64,000 nucleotides of DNA from Ehretia macrophylla (lineage: Eukaryota > Streptophyta > Magnoliopsida > Boraginales > Ehretiaceae), in NCBI GenBank assembly GCA_037974665.1, contig CM075767.1:89988644-90052643 (forward strand), given 5' to 3'. This document shows positions 23,538-35,697 of this stretch, in pieces. A program made the translations under genes and the position numbers. The number at the start of each line of letters is the position of its first letter. The first letter of the stretch is position 1. The notes beneath the pieces were generated by a model. That model was given only the letters and a program-made list of their open reading frames with translations. It was not told the origin of the DNA and did not search any database.

Positions 23538-23929
23538 ATCATGATGAGGGCACAATTCCTATATGTGTTAACTGTTCACAGTCCCAGCTTAGAGAGATGG
23601 CCCATTCAAAATGCCCAATGGGCTTAACGACAATCCATTTGCTTTAACAACGCAGCATCCTCACAAGATGTGATATCGACACGTTTTAGTGCCCTCTGAT
23701 GTCCAGTGAGTCAGGTTGTCGTACTTTTAACAGCTCACGACGTACGATCCGGGACGGAAAAACAAAGCAAAAGAAGAAAAGTGGCCTGAAATTGATGAAA
23801 AAGTTCAATCTTGGGCTCCAAAAGCATCCACAGCGAGCATGCGGGCTGCCCGCGTCGTAGAGCTCTCAGAGAGCTTTGCAACGGTATGTTGTCCGCCGCA
23901 TAACTCCTTACGGATCAAACGTTATGGGC

Positions 23930-23932
23930 ACC
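23930..23932. other. 15-bp spacer deletion junction
   Basis: GGGCACC runs into TGATCACAAACC without the GGAGCGACGGAGACC step; ACC is shared by both ends. The unit is 662 bp. Confidence 0.85.
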
Positions 23933-24079
23933 TGATCACAAACCCTACGCCCTCGGTTTGCTGGCCCGGCCTCTACGTGAAGCAAAGTTGTCTTGCCCAA
24001 TGTTCTGTGGGATTCGGTAATAGAGATTTGGTGGATAAAGTATCTTGGAAACCCTAACCAGGGCAAAAAAAATTGAAAA

Positions 24080-24199
24080 GGCGGTGCAACACGAGGACTT
24101 CCTAAGGGGTCACCCATCCTAGTACTACTCTTGCCCAATCACGCTTAACTTCGGAGTTCTGATCGGATCCGGTGCACTAGTGCTGGTATGATCATACCC
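24080..24199 (-). rRNA. 5S: 5S rRNA, array copy 37
   Basis: Full-length. Differences: 5 G>A, 6 C>T, 23 A>G, 36 C>G, 61 C>A (A box), 68 G>A (IE), 95 C>T and 97 G>A (C box), 118 C>G. Confidence 0.88.
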
Positions 24200-24756
24200 G
24201 TCATGTTGAGGGTACAATTCCTATATGTGTTAACGGTTCATAGTGCCAGCCTAGAGAGATGGCCCATTCAAAATGCCCAATGGGCTTAACGACAACCCAT
24301 CTGCTTCAACAAAGCAGCATCCTCGCAAGACGTGATATCGACACATTGTAGGGCCCTCTGATGTCCTGCGAGTCATGTTGTCGTCCTTTTAACAGCTCAC
24401 GACGTATGATCCGAGACGGAAAAATAGACCAAAAGAAGAAAAGTGGACTGAAACTGATGAAAACGTTCGATTTTGGGCTCCAAAAATGGGTACAACGAGC
24501 AATCTAGCTAAGCACGTCGTAGAGCTCTTAGAGAGCTTTGCAACGGTATGCTGTGCGTCTTGTAACGCCTTACAGATCAAAAGTTATGGGCACCGGAGCG
24601 ACGGAGGCCTGGTCACAAACCCTACGCCCTCGGTTTGCCGGCCCGGCCTCTATGTGAAGCGAAGTTGTCTTGCCCAATGTTCCGTGGGATTCAGTCATAG
24701 AGATTTGGTGGATAAAGTATCTTGGCAACCCTAACCAGGGCAAAAAAAGTTTAAAA

Positions 24757-24876
24757 TAGGGTGCAACACGAGTACTTCCAACGGGGTTACCCATCCTAGT
24801 ACTACTCTCGCCCAAGCATGCTTAACTTCAGAGTTTTGATGGGATCCAGTGCATTATTGCGGGTATGATCGCATCC
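24757..24876 (-). rRNA. 5S: 5S rRNA, array copy 38
   Basis: Full-length, strongly diverged: 3 G>A, 16 A>C, 20 C>A, 29 C>T, 41 G>A, 47 C>T, 58 G>A (A box), 89 G>A, 95 C>G, 97 G>T (C box), 104 C>A, plus two terminal changes shared with copy 39. Confidence 0.86.
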
Positions 24877-25434
24877 GTTATGTTGAGGGCACAATTCCTA
24901 TATGTGTTAATGGTTCACAGTGCCAGCCTAGATAGATGGCCCATTCAAAAGGCCCAATGGGCTTAACGACAATCCATCCGCTTCAACAACGTAGCATCCT
25001 CGCAAGACGTGATATTGACACGTTGTAGGGCCCTCTGATGTCCCGCGAGTCATGTTGTCGTCCTTTTAATAGCTCACGACGTACGATCCGGGACGGAAAA
25101 ATAGAGCAAAAGAAGAAAAGTGGACTGAAATTGATGAAAACATTCAATTTTGGGCTCCAAAAATGGCCATACCAAGCAATCTAGCTGCCCCCGTCGTAGA
25201 GCTCTCAGAGAGCTTTGGAACGGTATGCTGTGCGTCGTGTAACTACTTACGGATCAAAAGTTATGGGCACCGGAGCGACGGAGGCCTGGTCATAAACCCT
25301 ATGCCCTCGGTTTGCCGGCCCGGCCTCTACGTGAAGCGAAGTTGTCTTGCCCAATGTTCCGTGGGATTCGGTCATATAGATTTGGTGGATAAAGTATCTT
25401 GGCAACCCTAACCAGGGCAAAAAAAAATTGAAAA

Positions 25435-25554
25435 TAGGGTGCAACACGAGTACTTCCAAGGGGGTCACCCATCCTAGTACTACTCTCACCCAAGCACGCT
25501 TAACTTCGGAGTTCTGATGGGATCTAGTGCATTAGTGATGGTGTGGTCGCACCC
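25435..25554 (-). rRNA. 5S: 5S rRNA, array copy 39
   Basis: Full-length. Differences: 9 T>C, 12 T>C, 17 G>T, 29 C>T, 30 G>A, 67 C>T (IE), 97 G>T (C box), 104 C>A, and two terminal changes. Its spacer is similar to that of copy 38, suggesting a recent neighbour duplication. Confidence 0.88.
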
Positions 25555-26096
25555 ATCATGTTGAGGGCATAATTCCTATATGTGTTAATTGTTCACAGAG
25601 CCAGCCTAGAGTGATGGCCCATTCAAATGGCCCAATGGACTTAACGACACCCCATCCGCTTCAACAACGCAACATCCTCGCAAGACGTGATATCGACACG
25701 TTGTAGGGCCCTCTGATGTCCCGCGAGTCAGGTTGTCATCCTTTTAACATCTCACGACTTACGATCCGGGATGGAAAAACAGAGCAAAAGAAGAAAAGTG
25801 GACTAAAACTAATGAAAATGTTCAATTTTGGGCTCCAAACACGGGCACAGCGGGCAAGATGGCTGCCCACTTCGTAGAGTTCTCAGAGAGCTTTGCAACG
25901 GTATGATGTGCGCCGCGTAACTCCTTACGGATCAAAAGTTATGGGCACCGAAGCAACGGAGACCTGGTCACAAATCCTACACCCTCGGTTTGCGGGCCCG
26001 GCCTCTACGTGAAACGAAGTTGTCTTGCCCAATGTTCCGTGGGATTCGGTAATAGAGATTTGGTGGATAAAGTATCTTGGCAACCCTAACCAGGGC

Positions 26097-26111
26097 AAAA
26101 AAAATTGAAAA
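26097..26111 (-). terminator. Pol III terminator tracts (representative, copy 40)
   Basis: Immediately after the gene in the RNA sense comes T4, then CAA, then T8. Runs of four or more T on the non-template strand are the standard RNA polymerase III stop signal. The same double tract follows nearly every copy, with the long run varying from T6 to T9. Interrupted long runs occur before copies 15027, 16378 and 57236 (AAAACAAA or AAAGAAAA on the plus strand) and a rearranged one at 13661-13670. Confidence 0.8.
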
Positions 26112-26231
26112 GGGGGTGCAACACGAGGACTTCCCAGTGGGTCACCCATCCTAGTACTACTCTCGCCCAAGCACGCTTAACTTCGGAGTTCTGATGGGAT
26201 CCAGTGCATTAGTGCTGGTATGATCGCACCC
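26112..26231 (-). rRNA. 5S: 5S rRNA, array copy 40 (closest to consensus)
   Basis: Full-length with only two differences, 29 C>T and 94 C>A (C box). The A box, IE, T4/T8 terminator tracts and CATATAG motif are all intact. By sequence it is one of the best candidates in the window for a functional gene. I use its flanks for the representative promoter and terminator entries. Confidence 0.95.
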
Positions 26232-26259
26232 GTCATGTTGAGGGCACAATTCCTATATG
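26232..26259 (-). promoter_or_regulatory. 5S upstream promoter region (representative, copy 40)
   Basis: In the RNA sense the flank reads CATATAG at -28 to -22, GTGCCC with a GC at -14/-13, and C at -1. Plant 5S genes are known to use a TATA-like motif near -28, a GC near -12 and a C at -1 together with the internal promoter. The motif is kept in most units and broken in some, for example near 33021 (CTATTTG) and 39112 (TTATTGG). Confidence 0.65.
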
Positions 26260-26787
26260 TGTTAATAGTTCACGTTCCCGGCCTAGAGAGATGGCCCATT
26301 CAAAAGGCCCAATGGGCTTAATGACAACCCACCACTTCAACAACGCAGAATCCTCGCAAGACGTGATATCGACACGTTGTAAGGCCTTCTGATGTCCCGC
26401 GAGTTAGGTTTTCGTCTTTATAACAGCTCACGATGTACGATCAGGGACTGAAAAAAAGAGCAAAAGAACAAAAGTGGACTGAAACTGATGAAAATGTTCG
26501 ATTTTGTGCTCCAAAAACTTGCAAAGCGATCAAGCTGGCTACCCTCTTCGTAGAGTTCTCAGAGAGCTTTGCATTGGTGTGCTGTGCGCCGCGTACCTCC
26601 TTACAGATCAAAAGTTATGGGCACCGGAGCGACGGAGACCTGGTCACAAACCCTACGCCCTCGGTTTGCGAGCCCGGCCTCTACGTTAAGCGAAGTTGTC
26701 TTTCCCAATGTTCTGTGGGATTCGGTAATAGAGATTTAGTGGATAAAGTATCTTGGAAACCCTAACAAGGGTAAAAAAAATTCAAAA

Positions 26788-26907
26788 GGGGGTACAACAC
26801 GAGGTCTTCCCAAGGGGTCACCCATCCTAGTACTACTCTCGCCCAAGCACACTTAACTTCGGAGTTCTGATGGGATCCGGTGCATTAGTGCTGGTATGAT
26901 CGCACCT
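26788..26907 (-). rRNA. 5S: 5S rRNA, array copy 41
   Basis: Full-length. Differences: 1 G>A, 57 C>T (A box), 95 C>T, 103 T>A, 114 C>T. Confidence 0.91.
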
Positions 26908-27464
26908 GTCATATTGAGGGCACAATTCCTATATGTGTTAACGGTTCACAGTGCCAACCTAGAATGATGGCCTATTCAAAAGGCCCAATGGGCTTAACGA
27001 CAACCCATCCACTTCAACAATGCAGCATCCTCGCAAGACGTGATATCGACAAGTTGTGGGGCCCTCTGATGTCCCGCGAGTCAGGTTGTCATCCTTTTAA
27101 CAACTCACGACGTACGATCCGGGACGGATAAACAGAGCAAAAGAAGAAAAGTGGACTGAAACTGATGAAAGCATTCAATTTTCGGCTACAAAAATGGGCA
27201 CAGCGAGCAAGCTGGCTGCCCCCTTCGTAGTGCTCTCAGAGAGCTTTGCAATGGTATGATGTGCGCCGCGGAACTCCTTACGGATCAAAAGTTATGGGCA
27301 CCGTAGTGACGGAGACCTGGTCAAAAACACTACGCCCTCGGTTTGCGTGCCCGGCCTCTACGTCAAGCGAAGTTGTCTTGCCCAATGTTTTGAGGGATTC
27401 GAAAATAGAGATTTGGTGGATAAAGTATCTTGGAAACCCTAACCGAAGCAAAAAATATTGAAAA

Positions 27465-27583
27465 GTGGTTTGCAGCACGAGGACTTCCCAAGGGTCACCC
27501 ATCCAGTACTACTCTCGCCCAAGCACGCTTAACTTCAGAGTTCTGATGGGATCTGGTGCATTAGTGCTGGTATGATCTTACCC
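27465..27583 (-). rRNA. 5S: 5S rRNA, array copy 42
   Basis: 119 bp by compensating indels: one base lost from the 91-95 run, one lost at about 80, one extra in the 3' terminal run. Substitutions: 5 G>A, 6 C>A, 30 G>A, 47 C>T, 95 C>T, 111 T>C. The C box is out of register. Confidence 0.87.
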
Positions 27584-28140
27584 GTCATGTTGAGGGCACA
27601 ATTCGTATATGTATTAACGGTTCACAGTGCCAGCCTAGAGAGATGGCCCATTCAAAAGGCCCAATGGGCTTAACGACAACCCATTCGCTTCAACAACGCA
27701 TCATCCTCGCAAGACATGATATCGAAACGTTGTAGGGCCCTTTGATGTCCAGCGAGTCATGTTGTCGTCCTTTTAACAGCTCTGGACGTATAATCCGTGA
27801 TGGAAAAATAGAACAAAAGAAGAAAACTGGTCTGAAACTGATGAAAATGTTCGATTTTGGTCTCCAAAAATGGGCACAGTGAGCAAACTGGCTGCCCCCG
27901 TCGTAGAGCTCTAAGAGAGCTTTGCAACGGTATCCTGTGCGTCGCGTAACTCCTTACGGATCAAAAGTTATGGGCACCGGAGTGACGGAGACCTGGTCAC
28001 AAACCCTACGCCCTCGGTTTGCAGGCCCGGCCTCTACGTGAAGTGAAGTTGTCTTGCCCAATGTTCCGTGGGATTCGGTAATAGAGATTTGGTGGATAAA
28101 GTATCTTGGCAACCCTAACCAGGGCAAAAAAAATTGAAAA

Positions 28141-28260
28141 GGGGGTGCAACATGAGGACTTCCCAAGGGGTCACCCATCCTAGTACTACTCTCGCCCAAG
28201 CACGCTTAACTTCAGAGTTCTGATGGGATCCGGTGCATTAGTGCTAGTATGATCGCATCC
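28141..28260 (-). rRNA. 5S: 5S rRNA, array copy 43
   Basis: Full-length, five transitions only: 3 G>A, 15 C>T, 47 C>T, 95 C>T, 108 G>A. A box and IE are intact. Confidence 0.92.
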
Positions 28261-28817
28261 GTTGTGTTGAGGGCACAATTCCTATATGTGTTAATGGTTC
28301 ACAGTGCCAGCCTAGAGAGATGGCCCATTCAAAAGGCCCAATGTGCTTAATGACAACCCATCCACTTCAACAACGCAGCATCCTCGCAAGACGTGATATC
28401 GACACATTGTAAGGCCCTCTGATGTCCCACGAATCAGGTTGTCGTCCTTATAATAGCTCACGGCGTACGATCCGGGAGCCAAAAAAAGAGCAAAAGAAGA
28501 AAAGTGGACTAAAAGTGATGAAAATGTTCGATTTTGGGCTCCAAAAATGGGTACATCGAGCAAGCTGGCAGCCGCCTTCGTAGAGCTCTTAGAGAGCTTT
28601 GCAACGATATGCTGTGCGCCGTGTAACTCCTTACGGATCAAAAGTTATGGGCACCGGAGCGACGGAGACCAGGTCACAAACCCTGCACCCTTAGTTTATG
28701 GGCCCGGCCTCTACGTGAAGCGAAGTTGTCTTGCCCAATGTTCCGTGGGATTCGTTAATAGAGAGTTGGTGGATAAAGTATATTGGTAACCCTAACCAGG
28801 GAAAAAAAAATTGAAAA

Positions 28818-28937
28818 GGGGGTGCAAAACGATGACTTCCCAGGGGGTCACCCATCCTAGTACTACTCTCGCCCAAGCACCCTTAACTTTGGAGTTCTGA
28901 TGGGATCCGGTGCATTAGTGCTGGTATGATCGCACCC
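28818..28937 (-). rRNA. 5S: 5S rRNA, array copy 44
   Basis: Full-length, four differences: 48 G>A, 57 C>G (A box), 105 C>A, 110 G>T. IE and C box are intact. Confidence 0.92.
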
Positions 28938-29494
28938 GTCATTTTGAGGGCACAATTCCTATATGTGTTAACGGTTCACAGTGCTAGCCTAGAAAGATAG
29001 CCCATTCAAAAGGCGAAATGGGCTTAACGACAACCCATCCGCTTCAACAACCCAGCATCCTCGCAAGACGTGATATCGACACGTTGTGGGGCCCTCTGAC
29101 GTCCCGCGAGTCAGGTTGTCGTCCTTTTAACAACTCACGACGTGTGATCCGGGACGAATAAACAGAGCAAAAGAAGAAAAGTGGACTGAAACTGATGAAA
29201 GCATTCAATTTTCGGCTACAAAAATGGGCACAGCGAGCAAGCTGGCTGCCCCCTTCGTAGTGCTCTCAGAGAGCTTTGCAATGGTATGATGTGCGCCGCG
29301 TAACTCCTTACGGATCAAAAGTTATGGTCATAGGAGCAACGGAGACCTGGTCAAAAACCCTACGCCCTCGGTTTGCGGGCCCGGCCTCTACGTCAAGCGA
29401 AGTTGTCTTGCCCAATGTTCCGTGGGATTCGGTAATAGAGATTTGGTGGATAAAGTATCTTGGCAACCCTAACCAGGGCAAAAAAAATTGAAAA

Positions 29495-29613
29495 TGGGGT
29501 GCAGCACGAGGACTTCCCAAGGGTCACCCATCCTAGTATTACTCTCGCCCAAGCACGCTTAACTTCAGAGTTCTGATGGGATCCAGTGCATTAATGCGGG
29601 TATGATCGCATCC
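29495..29613 (-). rRNA. 5S: 5S rRNA, array copy 45
   Basis: 119 bp. Differences: 3 G>A, 16 A>C, 20 C>T, 29 C>T, 47 C>T, 75 G>A, 95 C>T with one C lost (C box), 111 T>C, 120 C>A. It shares the CATCCGTTATG start region with copies 32 and 38. Confidence 0.88.
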
Positions 29614-30170
29614 GTTATGTTGAGGGCACAATTCCAATATGTGTTAATGGTTCACAGTGCCAGCCTAGATAGATGGCCCATTCAAAAGGCATAATGTGCT
29701 TAACGACAACCCATCCGATTCAACAACGCAGCATCCTTGCAAGACGTGATATCGACACGTTGTAGGGACCTCTGATGTCCAGCGAGTCAGGTTTTCGTCC
29801 TTTTAACAGCTCACGACGTACGATCCGGGATAGAAAAACAGAGCAAAAGAAGAAAAATGGAATGAAACTGATGAAAGCGTTCGATTTTGGGCACCAAAAA
29901 CGGGTACAGCGAGCAAGCTGGCTGCCCCCTTCGTAAAGCTCTCAGAGAGCTTTGCAACGGTATGCTGTGCGCCGCGTAACTCCTTACGGATCAAAAGTTA
30001 TGGGCACTGGAGCAACGGAGACCTGGTCACAAACCCTACGCCCTCAGTTTGCGGTCCTGGCCTCTACGTGAAGCGAAGTTGTCTTGCCCAATGTTCTGTG
30101 GGATTCGGTAACAGAGATTTGGTGGATAAAGTATCCTGGCAACCCTAACCACGGCAAAAAAAATTGAAAA

Positions 30171-30290
30171 GGGGGTGCAGCATAAGGACTTCCAAGGGGG
30201 TCACCCATCTTAGTACTACTCTCGCCCAAGCACGCTTAACTTCGGCGTTCTGATAGGATCCGGTTCATTAGTACTGGTATGATCGCACCC
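30171..30290 (-). rRNA. 5S: 5S rRNA, array copy 46
   Basis: Full-length. Differences: 18 C>T, 26 C>A, 36 C>T, 45 T>G, 81 G>A and 97 G>T (C box), 107 C>T, 108 G>A, 111 T>C. Confidence 0.89.
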
Positions 30291-30846
30291 GTCATCTTGA
30301 GGGCACAATTCCTATATGTGTTAACGGTTCACAGTGCCAGCCTAGAGAGATGGCCCATTCAAAAGGCCTAATGGGCTTAACGACAACCCACCCGCTTCAA
30401 CAACGCAGCATCCTCGCAAGACGCGATATCGGCACGTTGTAGGGACCTCTGATGTCCCGCGAGTCATGTTGTCATCCTTTTAACAACTCACGATGTACGA
30501 TACAGGACTGGAAAATAGAGCAAAATAAGAAAAGTGGACTGAAACTGATGAAAACGTTCGATTTTGGGCTCCAAAAAGGGCACAGCGAGCAATCTAGCTT
30601 CTCCCGTCGTAGAGCTCTCAGAGAGCTTTGCAACGGTATGCTGTGCGCCCCGTAACTCCATACGGATAAAAAGATATGGGCATAGGAGCGACGGAGGCCT
30701 GGTCACAAACCCTACGCACTCGGTTTGCCGGCCCGGCCTCTACGTGAAGCGAAGTTGTCTTGCCCAATGTTCCGTGGGATTCAGTGATAGAGATTTGGTG
30801 GATAAACTATCTTGGCAACCCTAACTAGGGCAAAAAAAATTGAAAT

Positions 30847-30966
30847 TGGGGTACAACACGAGTACTTCACAGGGCGTCACCCATCCTAGTACTACTCTCA
30901 CCCAAGCACGCTTAACATCGGAGTTCTGATGGGATCTGGTGCATTAGTGATGGTATGATTGCACCC
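30847..30966 (-). rRNA. 5S: 5S rRNA, array copy 47
   Basis: Full-length. Differences: 7 G>A, 17 G>T, 30 G>A, 50 A>T (A box), 67 C>T (IE), 92 C>G (C box), 98 G>T, 104 C>A, 114 C>T, 120 C>A. Confidence 0.88.
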
Positions 30967-31523
30967 GTCATGTTGAGGGCATAATTCCTATATGTTTTAA
31001 TGGTTCACAGAGCCAGCCTAGAGAGATGGCCCATTCAAAAGGCCCAATGGGCTTAACGACAACCCATCCGCTTCAACAACGCAGCATCCTCGCAAGACGT
31101 GATATCGACACGTTGTCGGGCCCTCTGATGCCCCGCGAGTCAAGTTGTTTTCCTTTTAACAGCTCATGACGTACGATCCGGGATGGAAAAATAGAGGAAA
31201 AGAAGAAAAGAGGACCGAAATTGATGAAAACGTTCGATTTTGGGCACCAAACACGGGCACAGCGGGCAAGCTGGCTGCCCTCTTCGTAGAGTTCTCAGAG
31301 AGCTTTGCAACGGTATGCTGTGCGCCGCGTAACTCCTTACGGATCAAAAGTTATGGGCACCGGAGCGACGGAGACCTGATCACAAATACTACGCCCTCGG
31401 TTTGTGGGCCCGGCCTCTACGTGAAGCGTAGTTGTCTTGCCCAATGTTCTGTGGGATTTGGTAATAGAGATTTGGTGGATAAAGTATCTTGGGAACCCTA
31501 ACCAAGGCAAAAAAAATTGAAAA

Positions 31524-31641
31524 GGGGTGCAGCACGAGGACTTCCCAGAGGTCACCCATCCTAGTACTACTCTCACCCAAGCACGCTTAACTTCGGAGTT
31601 CTGATGGGATCTGGTGCATTAGTGCTGGTATGATCGCACCC
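31524..31641 (-). rRNA. 5S: 5S rRNA, array copy 48
   Basis: 118 bp: one base short in the 3' terminal run and one in the 91-95 run, where a C>T is also present. Other differences: 30 G>A, 67 C>T (IE), 111 T>C. Confidence 0.89.
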
Positions 31642-32198
31642 GTCATGTTGAGGGCACAATTCCTATATGTGTTAACGGTTCACAGTGCCAGCCTAGAGAG
31701 ATGGCCCATTCAAAAGGCCCAATGGGCTTAACGACAACCCATCTGCTTCAACAACACAGCATCCTCGCAAGACGTGATATCGACACATTGTAGGGCCCTC
31801 TGATGTCCAGCGAGTCATGTTGTCGTCCTTTTAACAGCTCACGACGTACAATCCGGGACCGAAAAACAGTGCAAAAGAAGAAAAGTCGACAGAAACTGAT
31901 GAAAATGTTCGATTTTGGGCTCCAAAAATGCGCACAGCGAGCAAGCTGGCTTCCATCGTCGTAGAGCTCTCAGAGAGCTTTGCAACGGTATGCTGTGCGC
32001 CGCGTAACTCCTTACGGATCAAAAGTTATGGGCACCGGAGCGACGGAGACCTGGTCACAAACCCTACGCCCTCGGTTTGTGGACTCGGCCTCTACGTGAA
32101 GCGAAGTTGTCTTGGCCAATGTTCCGTGGTATTCGGTAATATAGATTTGGTGGATAAAGTACCTTGGCAACCCTAACCAGGGCAAAAAAAATTGAAAA

Positions 32199-32318
32199 TT
32201 GGGTGCAGCACGAGGACTTCCCAAGGGGTCACCCATCCTAGTACTACTCTCACCCAAGCACGCTTAACTTCGGAGTTCTGATGGGATCCGGTGCATTAGT
32301 GCTGGTATGATCGTACCC
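32199..32318 (-). rRNA. 5S: 5S rRNA, array copy 49
   Basis: Full-length. Differences: 5 G>A, 67 C>T (IE), 95 C>T, 111 T>C, and both terminal bases 119-120 changed. Confidence 0.9.
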
Positions 32319-32875
32319 GTCATGTTGAGGGCACAATACCTATATGTGTTAACGGTTCACAGTGCCAGCCTAGAAATATGGCCCATTCAAAAGGCCCAAT
32401 GGGCTTAACGACAACCTATTCGCTTCATCAACGCAGCATCCTCACAAGACGTGATATCGACACGTTGTAGGGACCTCTGATGTAACGCGAGTCAGGTTGT
32501 CGTCCTTTTAACAACTCATTACGTACGATCCGGGATGAAAAAATAGAGCAAAAGAACAAAAGTGGACTGAAATTGATGAAAACATTCGATTTTGGGCTCC
32601 AAAAAGGGGCATAGAAAACAAGTTGCATGCCCCCTTCGTAGAGCTCTCAGAGAACTTTGCAACGGTATGCTGTGCGCCGCGTAACTCCTTACGGATCAAA
32701 AGTTATGGGCACCGGAACGATGGAGACCTGGTCACAAACCCTACGCCCTCGGTTTACGGGCACGGCCTCTACGTGAACCGAAGTTTTCTTGACCAATGCT
32801 CCGTGGGATTCGGTAATATAGATTTTATGGATAAAGTATCTTTGCAACACTAACCAGGGCAAAAAAAATTGAAAA

Positions 32876-32995
32876 GGGGGTGCAACACGAGGACTTCCCC
32901 GGGGGTCACCTATCCAAGTACTACCCTCGCCCAAGCACGTTTAACTTTGGAGTTCTGATGGGATCCGACGCATTAGTGCTGGTATGATCACACCC
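32876..32995 (-). rRNA. 5S: 5S rRNA, array copy 50
   Basis: Full-length. Differences: 6 C>T, 27 A>G, 28 C>T, 48 G>A, 56 G>A (A box), 71 A>G (IE), 80 A>T, 85 G>A and 96 T>G (C box). Confidence 0.88.
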
Positions 32996-33552
32996 GTCAT
33001 GTTGAGGGCACAATTCCTATTTGTGTTAATGGCTCACAGTGCCAGTCTAGAGACATGTCCCATTCAAAAGTGTCAATGGGCTTAACGACAACCCATCTGC
33101 TTCGACAACGCAGCATCCTCGCAAGACGTGATATCGACACGTTGTAGGGCCTTCTGATGTCCCTCGAGTCAGGTTGTCATCCTTTTAACAACTCACGACG
33201 TACGATCCGGGACGGAAAAAAATAGCAAAAGGAGAAAAGTGGACTGAAACTGATGAAAACTTTCGATTTTGGATTCCAAAAAGGGGCACAGAGAGCAAGC
33301 TGGCTGCCCCCTTTGTAGAGTTCTCAGAGAGCTTTGCAACGGTATGCTGTGCGCCGCGTAACTCCTTACGAATCAAAAGTTATGGGCACCGGAGCGACGG
33401 AGACCTGGTCACAAACCCTACGCCCTCGGTTTGCGGGCCCGGCATCTACGTGAAGTGAAGTTGTCTTGCCCAATGTTCCGTGGGATTCGGTCATAGATAT
33501 TTGATGGATAAAGTATCTTGGCAACCCCAACCAGGGCAAAAAAAATTAAAAA

Positions 33553-33671
33553 TGGGGTGCCGTACGAGGACATCCCAAGGGTCACCCATCCTAGTACTAC
33601 TCTCGCCCAAGCACGCTTAACTTCAGAGTTTTGATGGGATCCGGTGCATTAGTGCTGGTATGATTGCACCC
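33553..33671 (-). rRNA. 5S: 5S rRNA, array copy 51
   Basis: 119 bp. Differences: 7 G>A, 41 G>A, 47 C>T, 95 C>T with one C lost, 101 A>T, 110-112 altered, 120 C>A. A box and IE are intact. Confidence 0.88.
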
Positions 33672-34228
33672 GTCATATTGAGGGCACAATTCCTATATGT
33701 GTTAACGGTTCACAATGCCTGCCTTGAAAGATGGCCTATTCAAAAGGCCCAATGGGCTTAACGACAACCTATCCGCTTCAACAACGCAGCATCCTCACAA
33801 GACATGATATCGACACGTTGTGGGGCCCTCTGACGTCCAGCGAGTCAGGTTGTCGTCCTTTTAACAGCTCAAGACGTACGATTCGGGACGGATAAACAGA
33901 TCAAAAGAAGAAAAGTGGACTGAATCTGATGAAAACGTTCGATTTTGGGATCCAAAAAAGGGCACAGCAAGAAAACTGGCTGCCCCCTTCGTAGAGTTCT
34001 CAAAGAGCTTTGCAACGGTATGCTGTGCGCTGCGTAACTCCTTACGGATAAAAAGTTATGGGCACCGGAGCGACGGAGACCTTGTCATAAACCCTACGCC
34101 CTCGGTTTGCGGGCCCGGCCTCTGCGTGAAGCGAAGTTGTCTTGCCCAATGTTCCGTGGAATTTGGTAATAGAGATTTGGTGGATAAAGTATCTTGGCAA
34201 CCCCAACCAGGGCAAAAAAATTTGAAAA

Positions 34229-34347
34229 TGGGGTGCAGCACGAGGACTTCCCAAGGGTCACCCATCCTAGTACTACTCTCGCCCAAGCATGCTTAACTTC
34301 GAAGTTCTGATGGGATCTAGTGCATTAGTGCTGGTATGATCGCACCC
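34229..34347 (-). rRNA. 5S: 5S rRNA, array copy 52
   Basis: 119 bp. Differences: 29 C>T, 30 G>A, 46 C>T, 58 G>A (A box), 95 C>T with one C lost, 111 T>C, 120 C>A. First clear member of the second trimeric block; counterpart of copy 55. Confidence 0.89.
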
Positions 34348-34902
34348 GTCATGTTGAGGGCACAATTCCTATATTTGTTAACGGTTCACAGTGCCAGCCT
34401 AGAGAGATGGCCCATTCAAAAGGCCCAATGGGCTTAACGACAACCCATCCGCTTCAACAACGCAGCATCCTCGCAAGACATGATATCAACACGTTGTAGG
34501 GCCTCTGATGTCCCGCGAGTCAGGTTGTCGTCCTTTTAACAGTTCACGACGTACGATTCGGGGCGGAAAAACAGAGCAAAAAAAGAAAAGTGGTCTGAAA
34601 CTGATGAAAATGTTCGATTTTGGGCTTCAAAAAAGGAACAGCGAGCAAGCTGGTTGTCCCTGTCGTAGAGCTCTCAGAGAGCTTTGCAATGTTATGTTGT
34701 GCGCCGTGTAACTCCTTACGGATCAAAAGTTATGGGCACCTGAGCGACGGAGACCTGGTAACAGACCCTATGCCCTCGGTTTGCGAGCCCAGCCTCTACG
34801 TGAAGCGAAGTTGTCTTGCCCAATGATCCGTGGGATTCAGTAATAGAGATTTGGTGGATAAAGTATCTTGGCAACCCTAACGAGGGAAAAAAAAATTGAA
34901 AA

Positions 34903-35022
34903 GGGGGTGCAACACGAGTACTTCCCAGGGGGTCACCCATCCTAGTACTACTCTCGCCCATGCACGCTTAACTTCAGAGTTCTGATGGGATCCGGTGCAT
35001 TAGTGCTGGTATGATCGCACCC
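34903..35022 (-). rRNA. 5S: 5S rRNA, array copy 53
   Basis: Full-length and close to consensus: 47 C>T, 62 T>A (A box), 104 C>A. C box and IE are intact. Confidence 0.93.
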
Positions 35023-35578
35023 GTCATGTTGAGGGCATAATTCCTATATGTGTTAATGGTTCACAGAGCCAGCCTATATAGATGGCCCATTCAAAAGGCC
35101 CAATGGGCTTAACGACAACCCATCTGCTTCAACAATGCAGCATCCTCGCAAGACGTGATATCGACACGTTGTAGGGACCTCTGATGCCCCACGAGTCAGG
35201 TTGTCGTCCTTTTAACGGCTCATGACGTACGATCCGGGATGAAAAAACATACCAAAAGAAGAAAAATGGACTGAAACTGATGAAAACGTTCAATTTTGGG
35301 CTCCAAAAAGGGCACAGCTAGCAATCTTGCTGACCCCATCGTAGAGCTCTCAGAGAGCTTTGTAACGGTATGCTGTGCGCCGGGTAACTCCTTACGGATA
35401 AAAAGTAATGGGCACCGGTGCGATGGAGACCTGGTCACAAACCCTACGCCCTCGGTTTGCCGGCCTGGCCTCTACGTGAAGCGAAGTTGTCTTGCCCAAT
35501 GTTCCGTTGGATTCAGTAATAGAGATTTGGTGGATAAAGTATCTTGGCAACCCCAACCAGGGCAAAAAAAATTAAAAA

Positions 35579-35697
35579 TGGTGTGCAGCGCGAGGACATC
35601 CCAAGGGTCACCCATCCTAGTACTACTATCGCCCAAGCTCACTTAACTTCGGAGTTCGGATGGGATCTGGTGCATTAGTGCTGGTATGATCACACCC
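35579..35697 (-). rRNA. 5S: 5S rRNA, array copy 54
   Basis: 119 bp, strongly diverged: 6 C>T, 30 G>A, 40 A>C, 57 C>T and 59 T>A (A box), 70 G>T (IE), 95 C>T with one C lost, 101 A>T, 109 T>C, 111 T>C, and two changes in the terminal run. Confidence 0.86.
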